Below, one piece after another: positions 11,900 through 24,800 of a stretch of 64,000 nucleotides of DNA. The stretch comes from Taxillus chinensis (lineage: Eukaryota; Streptophyta; Magnoliopsida; Santalales; Loranthaceae). The DNA is taken from contig CM042089.1 of assembly GCA_023512835.1 (NCBI GenBank), positions 28,524,440 through 28,588,439 of the forward strand, read 5' to 3'. Numbering within the stretch: position 1 is the stretch's first letter; every line of letters starts with the position of its first letter. The translations under genes and the position numbers were made by a program. The notes beneath the pieces were generated by a model that was not told where the DNA came from, did no database searches, and saw only the letters and a list, made by a program, of their open reading frames with translations.

Positions 11900-12901
11900 T
11901 CACTCCCATAGTTTTCAACTTTGGACATTGATTGGTGTAATGTCCAACCTCATTGCAATTGAAACATTTGAGGGTTGGGTGCATAATTGGTGTTTGTCTC
12001 AGCGGCTATAGAAGATTGTGATTTTGATTGGGACTATGATTCACTTGTTGTCCTTGTTTAAGTTTCTCTTGGCATTCATAAGCTTGATGTCCAGGCTTGC
12101 CACATTTGAAACATTTCCCTGATCCTTAGAGGTATTCACCAGGGTGTTTCTTCCCATATTTTGGGTAAGGGGAAATGTTACCTCCTCCATGATAGGCCTT
12201 TTGATTTCCGGTTTGCTAGCCTGATAGTCCACCTTCCTCTTCTTTTCATTTTCATTACGCGTCTTTTGGTAGTCAAGGTGTTCCATTTCCATATTTAATG
12301 CACACTGAATGACAGCTTCATAGTCGGAGAAGTCAAAGGCTGCCAATGCCCTCCGTATACTTGGCTTCAAGCCATGGTAAAACATTTGTTTGCTTCTCCA
12401 GTTTAGAGACTCGATCTTCTCCTCTGGCTTCGTGTTCTGGACAAGAGTCCACCATTGGTTTGTTTCTCCTTCCATTTTGTAAATAGCAAATTTCACCTTT
12501 TGTTGTTCGGGGCATTCCAGCACTAAGAAAATCTTCTCGAGCTTATTAACCCATTCCTCCATATGGGTTGGATTAGTTGAACTAACAAATGATGGTTGAT
12601 GTTGTTTCATAAATTGCTCCATGGTTACTTCTTTTGGTTGAGGATGCATAACTTGTCCTTGTTGGCTCAAGGGTTGATTTACCTTCATGGGTTGACTCAT
12701 GTTCCTTGCCATGGTTTAAGCCATTTGCATGAAAAAGGCCATCATGTTTTCTGTACTAATGCTTTAAGGAGGTGTTGTGTCCGTAGGTTGACCATTTACT
12801 AGTAAAGAACCTTCATGATTTCCATTAGCAAATTGCGTTCCTCGGCGTTGAGCCCTCAACGAATTTGTTAGCCATCCTGTTGTTCCTAGAGGAGTTGTCA
12901 T
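11900..12901 (-). pseudogene. Ty3/gypsy gag with two zinc knuckles, broken
   Basis: A likely start is the ATG at 12901, about 180 bp inside the primer site. Two in-frame stops follow (one near 12715-12717, both one transition from a Gln or similar codon). Then comes a 223-codon open stretch typical of retrotransposon gag, with MEEWVNKLEKIFLVLECPEQ, YKMEGETNQWW and a Lys/Arg-rich tail. A frameshift just before 12110 moves the first zinc knuckle, CFKCGKPGHQAYEC, to another frame. A second knuckle, CFNCNEVGHYTNQC, lies near 11935-11975. Gag would form the particle shell and package RNA. Chromovirus membership is likely but unproven. Confidence 0.75.
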
Positions 12902-13081
12902 TCCTATTTGCCCCTTTGGGATACGCATAATTCAAGATTAGTACATAATATAGTTGTAATGATAGTAGCATAAAACAATATAAACAATCTAATATCCAAA
13001 CTTATACAATCAATCATACTATAGTTTCACTAAGTAGTTCCAATTTACATATACTTAGTCTCTTTACCTAATTAAACTTTT

Positions 13082-13093
13082 GCTCTAATACCA
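13082..13093 (-). other. Primer-binding site of the 9.5-14.7 kb Ty3 element
   Basis: On the minus strand TGGTATTAGAGC differs by one base from TGGTATCAGAGC, the complement of initiator tRNA-Met used by most plant LTR elements. It sits two bases inside the LTR end. Confidence 0.75.
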
Positions 13094-14111
13094 ACTATAA
13101 CGCCCTCAAATTCGGGACCTCCAAATCGGGTACGTTAAAGAAAATTAAATAGACAAGTTTTTGTATAAATCTCAAACTATTAATTATTTCATCAAACAAA
13201 CCATTAATGATTACAAATCTCAATCCAAGATCTTTAAAGTTTAGGGTTTAGAGACTAAGTGTCCATAACCCATTATTATATAACAAAGCACACGAGCGAT
13301 CAAACTTAATAAATCTTTAAAATTCCATACAACTTTATTTCTAAGTACTTCTCGACTCCTTATCCTAGTTTCTCCATTCCTTTAATTACTTGGGATTGGA
13401 AAAGAATCATAAAAGGGGTGAACTCAAATAGCCCAATAAGGGTAACCATAAGTGGGTAAGGAAAATCATGAAGATATCGAACATAGGAAATATTATAAAA
13501 GATTTCATATCGTATGCACATCATACATGATCAACATTTCACAAGGGAATCATAGCATAGAAGATTTATGTTTGGACATCATATCATAACATCATGATCT
13601 AGGTTAGCTACCCAGATACCATAATATAATATAATATATTATCAGCTGGATTAACACTCTCTAGTGATGTTCTTTACCAAATGCATTGGAGGTCTTTCTG
13701 GAACCACCCATCATAAACATACTTTGTCCAAACATAAGAGGTTGTAACAATTTCAACATATATAACATGAAACATAGCATGAAATTTCAATAAAACATTC
13801 AAGATTAACAAGGATAACCATGAATATCAAAATAGTTATCTACCCCAGTCAATAAAATAGATTATTAAGAGAGAGATTAGAAAAGAAACTAATATTCTCA
13901 ATAATAAAATGGAAATAGAAGAATAAGAAATATAAAATGCTTCATTAATAATTACATGGAAATGAAATAAGAGAAAGAGGAAGAAAAAAGTAGTGATGAA
14001 GAAAAGGAAAACCCTTATGATCCGTTTGTAGTTCTTCGCATCCTAAAACTTGAAAATCAAAACACTAAATTAATATTCTTGCCTTTCCATAATTATGTAT
14101 AAATATTTCTA

Positions 14112-14279
14112 GGTGGCAATGCCAACCATATATATATATAGTAATAAATACATATGAGGTGGTAAAACCAACCATGTAATTATAATATATGAGGTGGTAA
14201 AACCAACCATGTAAATAATATATTTGGTTGTAAAACCAACCATGTATATAGTATATATTAGGTGATAAAACCAACGGTA
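14112..14279. repeat. Tandem repeat, about five units of 33-46 bp
   Basis: Each unit holds GGTGGTAAAACCAACCATGTA or a close variant followed by an AT-rich tail. The GGTGGTAAAACCAACC core is nearly self-complementary and could form a small hairpin in each unit. It lies in the LTR of the decayed Ty3 element. Confidence 0.85.
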
Positions 14280-14480
14280 TAGATTTTATAAATAATAAGT
14301 AAACTCGCAATCTTGAGTATTACCTTTCGTAGAACTTCGACGCTTGGTACGTACCAAAAACAAAAGAGGGTTCAAGTAAAGTATTTGGGGTGTAAAGAGG
14401 TCTTAAGGGAGTGTTTGTAGAGGGAATTTTGTGATATGGATTGAGGGAACTTGTGCATTAAGAGGGGAGGCAAGACACTC

Positions 14481-14490
14481 CTTATATAGG
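14481..14490 (-). promoter_or_regulatory. TATA box of the Ty3 LTR
   Basis: CCTATATAAG on the minus strand lies in the expected direction for transcription toward gag. Transcription would begin near 14455. Confidence 0.45.
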
Positions 14491-14700
14491 GCAAGGGTGG
14501 TGGTAGGTGGTAGGTGGTAGGAGTGGTAGGTGAAACTTTTGTCCTTAATACCTTATTTTATTCCTAATTTTCTCCTTTTCAAATCATTTGATTCCTATCC
14601 CATTATTGTATACCACGTAGACCCTTTGTTTCCCCCATTTTTGAATTTTTAGGATTTGTTTGACTTTGAAGGTTCTTTTGCTCACAAAAGTCACATGGGT

Positions 14701-15599
14701 GCATGGCCTACTATTTTGACTATAACTTTCTAGATTCTTAATGAAATTCAATACGGCAACTTGGGATGGATCCCTAGATTAATTATCTACATTTTGATAC
14801 TAATTCCAAATCTGTTGGGCTTGTATATCCAAAGTTATTGAATTTTGAAGTGAGACTGAAAATTCTGGGCGTGCTACTAGACCTTTGTGTACTGTTTAAA
14901 TTGTTTCTCCTAATGGGCTGATCTAATGAGGCTGAAATTTTTATAAAAGGTATATAACTAATTTGTAACACGTTAATATAAAGTTGTTTGGAGCTACATA
15001 AATTTTTTTATAAATTCTTAAAGATGACTTCCAGAACTGCGCTAGTCTATCATTTCTAAGCATAACTATTGTTATGGAGTATGAAATAAAACATTTTTTC
15101 CTACATACTAAATTTAAATAGATGATATATTTTTACTAAATCAGTATTTATCCATAAAACAATTTATTTAAAATAATTATTCAATACTATTAAAATATTT
15201 AACACAGCCTTCGTCTCGTATAGTAGCTGTTTCGGGTTGTATGTTTGCCCTTGGGCTTGATCCTATATTCTCACTACTTTCTATACTTATAATCCTCTTC
15301 CTTTCTATAAACTTCATGATACCTTTCATTTGATATTTATCCAATGGAACTATTCCAACAACTATTTCTTCTTAACGATTAGTTACTATTTTATCTACTA
15401 GTTTACCTTAATAACCGATTTTCTCTTATTTATTTATTTATAGGGTTCTTCACAATTTTTTTAATTATTATCATAGTAAATATTATTTTATTAAAATTTG
15501 CGGGTTTTACACCATGATTTTTATTTTCATCTCTCATCACTTGTTTTGTAATGAATTATCAATTTGAATGAAATTTCTAACATGCACTGTTGAAAAATA
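14701..15599. other. Non-coding spacer
   Basis: AT-rich sequence with no gene. The first 300 bp may still belong to the Ty3 LTR. Between 15230 and 15600 may lie the worn left edge of Element III, but I could not place its border. Confidence 0.4.
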
Positions 15600-16046
15600 T
15601 AAATGGTTTAGTTCAACAAGCTTAGTGGTTATAATCATATTTGCAGTTTGATCAAGACCTTGAGTGATGCTTCATCTTCAAGGATAGAACAACACCATCT
15701 AAATACTCTAATTCTTATTTCAGCGAAAGTCATTCGAGAGGATCTCATGATCTCAAGGGAGAATGATATATTGTTCATTAAACAATGCCCCCCTAATATG
15801 TCTTATAACCTCTTTCATGGTTGTCTATCTGAGGGAGAGTTTGTTTGAGAGGATTTAACGATCTAAGGGGGAATATAGTAAAGTCTACTTCTGCCTGATA
15901 TGTCTCGGTCACTCTGTCCCTATAAGCTTTCACTCTTGAGTCTGATTGGACATGCTTTATAGAATCAGAATTATAGTATGAATTGGATGATTTCGTCTTC
16001 ACCCTTGTATTTTAGGAATGACAATCAATTGATTACACATTCATCA
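15600..16046 (+). repeat. Element III post-pol spacer, left piece
   Basis: Contains GAGGATCTCATGATCTCAAG followed by a purine run (15738-15768), and further on CTGAGGGAGAG and GATCTAAGGGGGA (15830-15875). The same boxes follow pol in Elements I and II. It ends in CATCA at the Element I insertion and resumes at 28800. Confidence 0.75.
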
Positions 16047-17276
16047 TGTTGGTCCCTAGTAGCCTAGAGGGGGGTGAATAGGCTAATATCAAAACTCTTT
16101 TTCTCTCTCAGGTACAACACAATCTGGTTATGAGATGTAAAAACAATGCGGAACATAACCAGATAGTGGAAGTATTTTGCTTTATTATCTGATGATAATT
16201 ACAACAAAATAAGCAGTAATTACAGTTGATTACGATAGCACTCAGTTTTACAGTAACACACACTAGCGTTTATAATCTCTATGAGCTCTTATACTACAAT
16301 CTCTCTAGCTCACGCTTACTTTATAAATATACACAGTTTTGTATTTATAGACATTCCTATGAATCTATCTTAGAACTGTATATCCCGAGCACTGTGTAAC
16401 ATTAAGTTCTTCTCGGAAAATACTTCTGCTTTAACTGCTACGGATGTGGAGTTCGAAATATTGGAAGCATAAGTGTAATGAATTACTTTGCTTGATTCTA
16501 ATTGCATTTGAGAATACGTCCACATCTCTGAGCGTTCCACGTGTAAGACAGTTTAGATCTTCAATGAGTTTGTCTTTCATCAGGACATAGCGAGCTGACC
16601 ATTAAATGCGGTTTGGAAAAGGTAAATCAGCGTCTTCTTAGTCAGTAGTAAGGTTCCTTACTCCGTATCAACAAAGTTCGGATCCTTACTCCGTGTCAGT
16701 ACAATCCTGGAATCCTTGTTCTAGGTAAGCGCTTCCTTACTCCGCATAGAGTAGGTACGGAATGCTTACTCCACATTAACGATTGGTTCGGATTCCTTAC
16801 TCCGTGTTAGCTTCCCTTACTCCGCAATAGTTGTCTTTACTCCGCATCTGTAACAGACTCGGATTTCATAGTCTGTGTCTTTATTTCATTGGTTCGGTGG
16901 AGTGACACCTTCGATTCATTTTCCGCAACAAGTCTCTCTTACTCCGTGCGAGTTGTAGACTCGGAATCTTACTCCGCATCACTTGACATGATCTAGTCGA
17001 AAGTTAGACATGGGTTCCTTGGTCGTTTTGTCAAGTGATTACTCTTCACAAAGGATCCTTACTCCGGATGATACCTTGGTTATGTACCAAGTTAATGACG
17101 ACACTCACGATGATCCGGATTAGGATTATGTATCCTATCCTTAGCTTTGTCCTTATGAGAGTAGGTCCGGATTAAAGTTTTATCTTCTACACAGACTAAG
17201 AATAAACATGGAACAACTAAAATCAAATTACATAGGGTTTGATCCGCATCATCCAAATTCTGGGTTTGATCCAACA
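16047..17276 (-). repeat. 3' LTR of Element I
   Basis: Ends TGTTGG and CCAACA. It is equal in length to the 5' LTR. A TATA box copy is at 16341-16349 (minus). CTTACTCCG microrepeats fill about 16660-17070. Confidence 0.95.
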
Positions 17277-17288
17277 ATCTCCCCCAAT
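17277..17288 (-). other. Polypurine tract of Element I
   Basis: Minus strand ATTGGGGGAGAT directly abuts the 3' LTR start TGTTGGATC. It would prime plus-strand DNA synthesis. The same junction occurs in Elements II and III with small changes. Confidence 0.9.
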
Positions 17289-17416
17289 ATGGATATGCCA
17301 AACCCTTTGTAATCTGATCCGATTAGGCAGCAAGAAATACACAGAGTTAAGGATAAGCAAAAACATTTCCACTAATGTGTCAGCAAGAATACATTAAGCC
17401 TTAGTACTAATGAAAC

Positions 17417-20135
17417 TTATGGTACATATAGCTTACTATATTTAAAAATCATTCTTGTTGCATGCTCTCGTAACTTCATCGTCTGCTTACTGGTGAATTT
17501 GATGACATTGTTCCAGTTGTCATCAAATGTAATAACTGATTTCAGGAAGAAGCAGACGAAGGCTCCACAACTGTTTCCATCGGGCTGCTGAGGCACATTC
17601 TTCTTGTTCCGGATCGCCCCTGTAAGTACTTCATCTTGACCAAGAGGAGGTAGATCCAAGTCTTCGTAAAGAGTACACTGTCTGATTGCATCAGACAAAG
17701 TTTGAACGAGGCTCCTCATTTGTTTTCTTCTAATCTGGCGGTCATCAAGCGCATGAGAATCAATAAGTATGATTCTCTTCTCTTTGATCAGAAATACATT
17801 CAGCATGAAATGTGGGGAGTTGACCCGGTAAGGAATGAAGATGGTGGATAGAGTACTCCAGGGTCTGCTGTTTTAAGCAGTACCATTGATATAGGTAAGA
17901 ATGGTGTCCACAGGAGGAAACTGGTCCTCGATCCAACAAGGTAGAATGTCAAAAGCATGGCCTTCCTCAAGTAAAGAGGGGAACAACCTCATTTCTATCT
18001 TTATGGCCAGGGCGTAGTTGTCAATGTCATCAGTGGAGAATTGTCCCTCCTCAGATAGCAAGGTTCGGATGTCATAAGGTTCGAAGGGGGACAAGACGGA
18101 CACACATCGCCGCTCGGCAGTTGAGGAGGCATAGGCCTTTGTAGCAGCAAGAATGCTCCCATCAGCATCATCCGGATGAAATTCCACATATGATGGGAGG
18201 AAGGTGATAGTGCCAGATGGAACAGCAGCATCGGGAGAGCTGGTCTGGCCAGTAGAGAAATGGCTGCGTTTAGGCACCTGGAGGCCCAGAGGAAGAGCAA
18301 GTGTAGACCGTTTTCGAGAAGCATCGCCAGACAAAGTGAAAGGATCAGATAACTTATCCCCCGGTTTGGCAGATCGGCGAGAGCGGGAGGGGCGAGTCAT
18401 GACTTGGGTTAAGTCCGTGACAGAAGTAGACAAGCCCTGAAGAGATGTGGCAATCAGCTCGAGCTTCTGATCTATGGAGAGAGAGGAGGAGGAGAGAGCG
18501 GAAAGAATCTCGGTGCCAATGGCCTTGACCCGATCAACGATGGCCTGGGTCTGAAGACGATTGTCCTCCGCAAGGCGATCAAGTTGGGCAGAGAAGGCGG
18601 CTCGGACAGAATCGTGGCAAAGGATGCATGCCCAAGGCCAAAGCCAGGAGCCTTAGAGGACTCACTCACATGAAGAGGAGCAAGTGTGTGTAGGGTAGAG
18701 TCGGCGGCAGCCACAGAGTACAATGGTGGTGCAGCTGCAGGGGCAGCAGAACCACTTTAACCGGAGAGGTCAATAGTAGGGATATCCGCAGGATGGGAGA
18801 GACCAGCCTCAGCAGGGATGGGCGTCCGTGCGTCGTGGGAAGGTCCGGACGAGGCAGTAGCAGGAATGGGAGCCTGAAGCATGGACGGCGTCAGAAAGCC
18901 ATGAGCATAGTTCCAAGTAATCATATCCTCCGGGGTTTGGGTGTGTTGAGTGTAATACACCCGGAGAGTAGGTTCTGGGATGTCTGCAGTGTGAGCGAGG
19001 CTGAGGCGCAGCCAGCAGTCAGTAAGGAGGTCGGTGGAGAGATGGTCGATGTAGTCCTTGGGAACAGGAGAGTGAGCTGGAGAAGCTTCCGCAAGAGAGA
19101 TAGGGATTTCGGGTAGAACAGCAGCAACGACTGCTGTGACTCGGAGAGATGGGCGGAGGAGCGTCAGCAGCAGCATCAGAAGCAGCAGTAGTAGCGTGAG
19201 GAGAAGCAGGACTAGCAGTAGGAGAGGCTGATAAGACAGCCGCATGGATGGGCGGCTGAGAGGGCCCTGCAGCAGTAGACGGGTTAGCGCAAACGCTGTG
19301 CAACGAACTGCGGGACCGTTCTGGAGCGGCAATAGACCGGATGCGGGAGTGGAAGGACCGGGGAGCAGAGCTAACTTCATGACCCGAGCTTGTAACTGGG
19401 TCACCAACAGAACTCGCTTGCTGCTCCGACACAACAACAAGAGCACGGGAGACTGGAGGGCGGCGAACGGTGAGTGTCCTGTCTGCAGTAAGATGACGGA
19501 AGTAAAAGTTCGCTGGGAAGGGAATCACCAGTTCGTCCTAGAAGTGCGCGGGGTGAAGGTAGCGAGAAAATTTGAGACAGACTCCATCCAAACGATGAAT
19601 TCCGTTTCCCATTCCGCAGCACTCGAAACAGGAAAATGCCCCAGTCAACTGGCAGTGACTCAAAAACCGCGTACATCACCAGCAGCAGATCGTACGGAAC
19701 AGAGTCAAGAGCTGTGGAGCGAGCCAGTAGGCACCGGCTCAGTATGGTGGCCATACAGTGATGGGGGCCCTAAAAAGACTTCAACTTGTACTCCTTTACC
19801 TTGTTGGGACAGCCCATGGACGCAGCCATGGCTAGAGCGCTCGGCCTGAAATCGTTGCCCTCAGGAAGATGGAAGGCGTCACGGATCACCTGAGGGGTGA
19901 TCTTGATAGTTTTCCCTCAAACCACTGAGATGATAGACTCATCACTAGAGTTGACATGCTGATAGAAGGCAAGGATGTCAGAGACGAGGAGATCGATCGG
20001 GGTAAAGACTAAGGCGAGGAGGTTGCTGGAATCAAGGAGCTGGAGAACCTCTTCGAGCCAGGCTGGAGGATCAGAGATTCCAAACCAGTCATCCAAGTGG
20101 CCAGGAACAACGCCATAGAGAGCTTGAGCTGCCAT
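17417..20135 (-). pseudogene. Added ORF of Element I: C48 (Ulp1/SENP)-like SUMO protease, broken
   Basis: The start is the ATG at 20135, chosen because MA..ALYGV.PGHL.DW aligns with the starts in Elements II and III. The stop is at 17417, 140 bp from the LTR. In order: an unrecognised N-terminal domain (to about residue 230) ending in a conserved CMATILSRCLLAR...DWG block; a Ser/Pro/Ala-rich linker with IPTIDLSG, a SUMO-interaction-like motif; a coiled-coil-like stretch; basic clusters RKRS and PKRSHF; and a C-terminal protease-like domain. All four C48 positions are visible: His in SPHFM, Asp in ILIDSH, Gln and Cys in VPQQPDGNSCGAFVC. At least two premature stops and several frameshifts break it. 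Removal of SUMO or a relative is inferred from the family; the substrate is unknown. Confidence 0.8.
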
Positions 20136-20251
20136 TGAACTATGGAGGATTGGAGGAAAAGGATATGAGGTCTTTGGAGTTGGAAGAAGCAATGAGGATT
20201 TAGGGTTTTGAAAATTGGGGAGTGATAGCCTCGTGCGTCACTTGAAAGGGC

Positions 20252-20261
20252 ATTATAAATA
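20252..20261 (-). promoter_or_regulatory. TATA-like box upstream of the Element I added ORF
   Basis: TATTTATAAT on the minus strand is about 120 bp before the ORF start. An ACGT-core site (TGACGTC) lies about 75 bp further upstream (20331-20339). The other two copies have TATA-like boxes at the same distance. Confidence 0.45.
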
Positions 20262-21829
20262 TGACCTTTTTCGTGGAAGCAAGCGGGTCTCGGGTTTAAG
20301 CGAGATGAACAGTGATCTGCCTGACTATCCGACGTCATTAGATTTGATGTATTAGCGCCGTCAAATAGACTGATGACGTGGCTGCCGTGCTAACCATTCA
20401 AAAATCACAGCTGTATGCATACTTCCGGATTTTAGAAAAGACAATTGGCGGGCTCGAGACGTGCATTTAATGAACCATCATTATTCCTCCTCAAAAAGAC
20501 GCGATGTAAGATAATCACTTGGGTTATCGCGAAGTGAGAGGTTCAAGAGTTAGGAGGAAGTAAACCGACTCTCATCCGGGTTAAATATTGTCCGTGTGAA
20601 CTATATCCGGATGATAGACAAACTGAGTCTATAGAAGCTGAGTGCTAAAGAAAAATGATTCCTTTGCTGTCTTGGTGTCAAGGAGATATGAAGTACCACA
20701 ACACTTCAAATCCTAGTTATCAAAACAAGATAGAGCAATGAAGTGCAAAGAGAATCTGAACCTGTAGCTTTGAAATGTAAACTAAAAGAACAGTAGACTA
20801 ACAGGTTGAGTTAGTACGGATATGGATCAAATACTATAAGCGAGAACATCATAATCCGAACTAAAAAGAGAAACAGAACTCAGTGCATTGAAAGGAATGT
20901 AAAAGACACATACAAACAAGAGTGATCATTGTTACTAAATCAAGATATATGTCAGATAAGAAATACACAAGTTCATATTGGTCAACATAGTGAAACCGTT
21001 CTGCTGAACAACGTAGCTAAGATAATTAAAAAAAACATATGATTTGTCCAACTTAGGATTCATGGGTGAGACGGTAGGAATGAACACATGTCGAAGGCAG
21101 GCAAATGATTATCCGATTAAGATGTACGGTTGAAGGAAGAAAAACATCCTTGCATGCCACATATCTGATTCAACAATGCATGTCCAGGTAGATCCGGAAG
21201 TGATAGTTTAGAGGTAGGAGCATCCGAGACATATCAGGGGATTATTCCAAAGATTGCTCCCCCTTAGATCATGCGATCCTCTCTGTGATAGACTCCCCCT
21301 CAGATAAACAGCCAGGAGAGAGGTCATGAGACATATACGGGGGGTATTACTTGGATAATGAATGAAGCATTTTCTCCCTCGTAGATCATGCGATCCTCTC
21401 AATGACATTACCTATTGAGAATTATGTCACTGTCTATCCATTAGGAAACTACACTTCAGGAGCTAATCAAACTGCGAGTGTGAGTACCATCACCAAGCAT
21501 TCCGAGCTAACCCATTTCATCTCTACAAACAGACAAGTTAATAGAGCAATCAACATGAGACAGCATTCGTCATGTGGTGATAAGTTGAGATTAGAATCAT
21601 GAGATCCTGAAGAGGTTATTCATATCCAATTTAATTATGTCAGCTTTAAACGACTTCAGTCGGGAAACACAAGCATCCTCCCATTATGACGTTAGATAAT
21701 TATATCTGAGCATAGGCACGTGAGGCAGTAAGTATGATTAACCTGAAGTTCAGTATGTGTTTTCTACTTTTAAAAGAAGCACAATGCAAGTTCTGAGAGA
21801 AGATATACTGTTGAGTGATTTAAGTGAAA
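20262..21829 (-). other. Post-pol spacer of Element I
   Basis: About 1.6 kb without a convincing ORF between the pol stop and the added ORF's promoter region. It contains the polypurine-like boxes listed separately. Related sequence occurs at the same place in Elements II and III, so it is part of the family. Confidence 0.7.
21255..21402 (-). repeat. Iterated polypurine-like boxes, Element I
   Basis: On the minus strand GAGGATCGCATGATCTAAG or a near copy, followed by a GGGGGAG-type purine run, occurs twice (about 21258-21286 and 21373-21400). A CTGAGGGGGAG box lies between. Sireviruses are known for multiple polypurine tracts near the 3' end; these may be auxiliary plus-strand primers. Confidence 0.6.
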
Positions 21830-24800
21830 CTATGCAGAAAAGTCAAGCATACCTAATCGGAAGAGTAATTCAAAAAACCTTGCATCAAGTAGGGGCTTTG
21901 TAAGTATGTCTGCCAGTTGATCTTCAGTAGCAACATGTTCCAATGATATGTGCTTTTTGAGAACATGGTCGCGAATGAAGTGATACCTTACCTCAATGTG
22001 CTTTGTCTTTGAGTGCATGACAGGATTGTTGCTGATAGCAATTGCACTGGTGTTGTTGCAGTAGAGTGGAATAGATGTCATGTTGAAACCGTAGTCAGTA
22101 AGTTGACTTTGCATCCAGAGTAGCTGTGCACGAGAACTCCCAGCTATATATATTCCGCCGCAACAGAGAGGTTGATACGGAATTCGCTTTCTGAACCATG
22201 AAATTAATCTATTTCCTAGAAACTGACACATACCGCTTGTGCTTTTCCTGTCGATGCGACACCCAGCAAAATCAGTATCAGAGTATCCGGATAAGGTGAA
22301 GTTTGACTCCTTTGGGTACCAGAGTCCCAAATTCGTCGTTCCTTTGAGATACCTTAGTATCGGTTTAACATGAAGCATATGTGACTCCTTGGGATTTGCC
22401 TGATATCGTGCACAGATGCAAGTTGCGAACATAATGTACGGGCGACTTGCTGTAAGATACAGCAAGGATCCTATCATCCCTCGGTATTCAGTCACATTTA
22501 CTGAGTTGCCGTCCACATCGGGATCTAACTTGGCACTGACTGGCATCGGAGTCTTGACGGGAGATGAACCTTCCATACCAAACTTATTAATAAGATCACG
22601 TGTATACTTAGCTTGATTAATGAAGATCGCTTCCTTCAATTGTTTAACTTCTATTCCAAGGAAGTAGGACAGTTCTCCCATCATGCTCATCTCAAACTTG
22701 CCAGTCATCAACTTTGCAAACTCTTCACAAAGCTTCGGATTTGTTGATCCGAAAATGATATCATCCACATATATCTGTACAATCAGAGTATGTCCTTTCT
22801 CTTTTCATAGAAATAAAGTGGTGTCTATCTTCCCTTTTTAAAAGTTGTGAGCAAGTAGGAATTCTGACAGTGTGTCGTACCAGACTCTTAGAGCTTGCTT
22901 CAAGCCATACAAGGCTTTCCGTAGCTTGTAAACTAGATGTCCAGCCTTGGGTTTTATGAAACCGGGAGGTTGTTCAACGTACACCTCCTCTTGAAGATCT
23001 CCATTCAGAAATGCGCTTTTGACGTCCATTTGGTAAACTATGAAGTTTTCATATGAAGCATACGCTAGAAACATTCTGATTGCCTCAAGTCGTGCTACCG
23101 GAGCAAAGGTCTCGTCATGGTCTATTCCTTCTTCTTGATGGTATCCTTTGGTTACCATTCTGGCTTTGTTCCGGATTACTATTCCATCCGTATCAAGCTT
23201 GTTCCGGAACACCCATTTAACTCCAATGACTTGCTGAGACTTAGGCCTTGGTACTAGAGTTCACACATCATTTCTTTTAAATTGATTCAACTCTTCTTGC
23301 ATGGCTTCTATGCAGTTTGAATCCTGAAGAGCTTCATCTACCACCTTTGGTTCTATTTGAGATAGAAAACATGAGTAAAAACAAATGTTGGAGGTGGCTG
23401 CTCTTGTTCTTACACCAACAGCAGGATCACCAATCACTTGATCTGAGGGATGGTTTCGAGTCCACCTGTAATTCTGTGCATGTGAAAGTTGATCTTGAAT
23501 AACTTGAAGCTCTGCCAGATTACGTGGTTCAGGTATATCTGCTGGTTGAGCTTCTTTCGGACCAGATGTTTCCGTGTTACCAGGTACGGTGGAATCAACA
23601 CTGTTGCTTTCAGTGTTAACTGGTCCAGACGGACTTGAAGGTACTCCGGAATTTTGAATATCCGTAGGAGCATGTCCGGAGTTTAACGGTAGTCCTGAGT
23701 CCGATTCATCCGTAGCATCATCCAAATCATTTCTTTGTGCTTCGCTGGTGCCATGTGGTTGGTCAGTATGTGTAACAGGAATATTCATAAACTTTGAATA
23801 GTCGATGTTATTGTCCTGAACCTGTACATTAGAACTTGAAGAAGCAACTTTTGACCAATCAAGATTAGTTTCATCAAAGGTCACATGGATAGATTCTTCA
23901 ACTTTAAAAAGTTTTCTATTGAAGACCCGATAAGCCTTGCTATGTAATGAGTACCCGACAAAAATCCCATAATCAGATTTTGGTTCAAATTTATTCCAGG
24001 GTTCTTTGCCGTTGTTCAATATATAGTAAGTACACCCAAAAGCTATGAAATGTGAAATTGAAGGCTTTCATCCTCTCCACATCTCATAGGGTGTTTTCAT
24101 GGTAGATTTATTTATTAGAGTTCTGTTCTGAACATAGCAGGAAGTGGACACAGCTTCAGCCCAGAGACTGAGAGGAAGCTTTGCCCCTGCTAACATAGAT
24201 CTTCCAGCCTCGACTAAAGTGCGATTCTTACGCTCAGCTACCCCATTTTGTTGTGGAGTTCTGGGCGCAGAGAAGTCATGTTGAATGCCCTATTCAGAAC
24301 AATATGATCTCATATCTGAAAAATCAAATTCTGTACCATGATCACTCCTGATGCATTTTATGCTCAATCCTTGTGAATTGCTTATCCAGTTGAAAAGATC
24401 TACAAGATGCTTAAAGGTTTGATCCTTAGATTTCAGGAACATCACCCATGTGTACCTGGTGAAATCATCGATAACCACAAGGGTATATCTCGCACCAGCT
24501 AGTGAAAGAATAGAAATGGGACCACAGAGTTCCATATGAAGAAGTTGTAGATGAGCAGTTATTGAATTAACTGATTTGCTCTTAAAGCTATGTTTGGTCT
24601 GCTTGCCAAGTTGGCATTCTCGACAGAGAGTGTCTCTGGAGTATTTGTGTTTAGGTAGACTAGTGACAAGATCAAGTGACGCTAACTTAGACAAGGTCTT
24701 AAAGTTTAAATGTGCGCATCACTTGTGCCATAGCCAACTATCTTCATCTGATGCTGTAGTGAGGAAGCATACATGGTCAGAAGAATTGTTTCTTAAGACC

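Larger units (their letters stand above)
13096..14700 (-). mobile_element. 5' LTR of the decayed Ty3 element (outer end unresolved)
   Basis: The sense LTR ends GGGCGTTATA, apparently GGGCGTTACA with one transition, right next to the primer site. A minus-strand TATA box (14481-14490) and a short tandem array (14112-14279) lie inside. The outer, sense-5' boundary is not clear; similar-looking non-coding sequence runs to about 15000. No matching 3' LTR was found, since the element is cut off inside RT at 9570. Confidence 0.55.

Noticed and set aside
9570..12901. Endogenous pararetrovirus
   Set aside because: Gag zinc knuckles, DSG protease, initiator tRNA-Met primer site and an adjacent LTR identify a Ty3/gypsy retrotransposon; no movement protein or coat motif is present.
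18204..19849. Plus-strand ORFs of 78-201 codons opposite the Element I added ORF
   Set aside because: Same antisense effect; the minus-strand reading is supported by three aligned copies.
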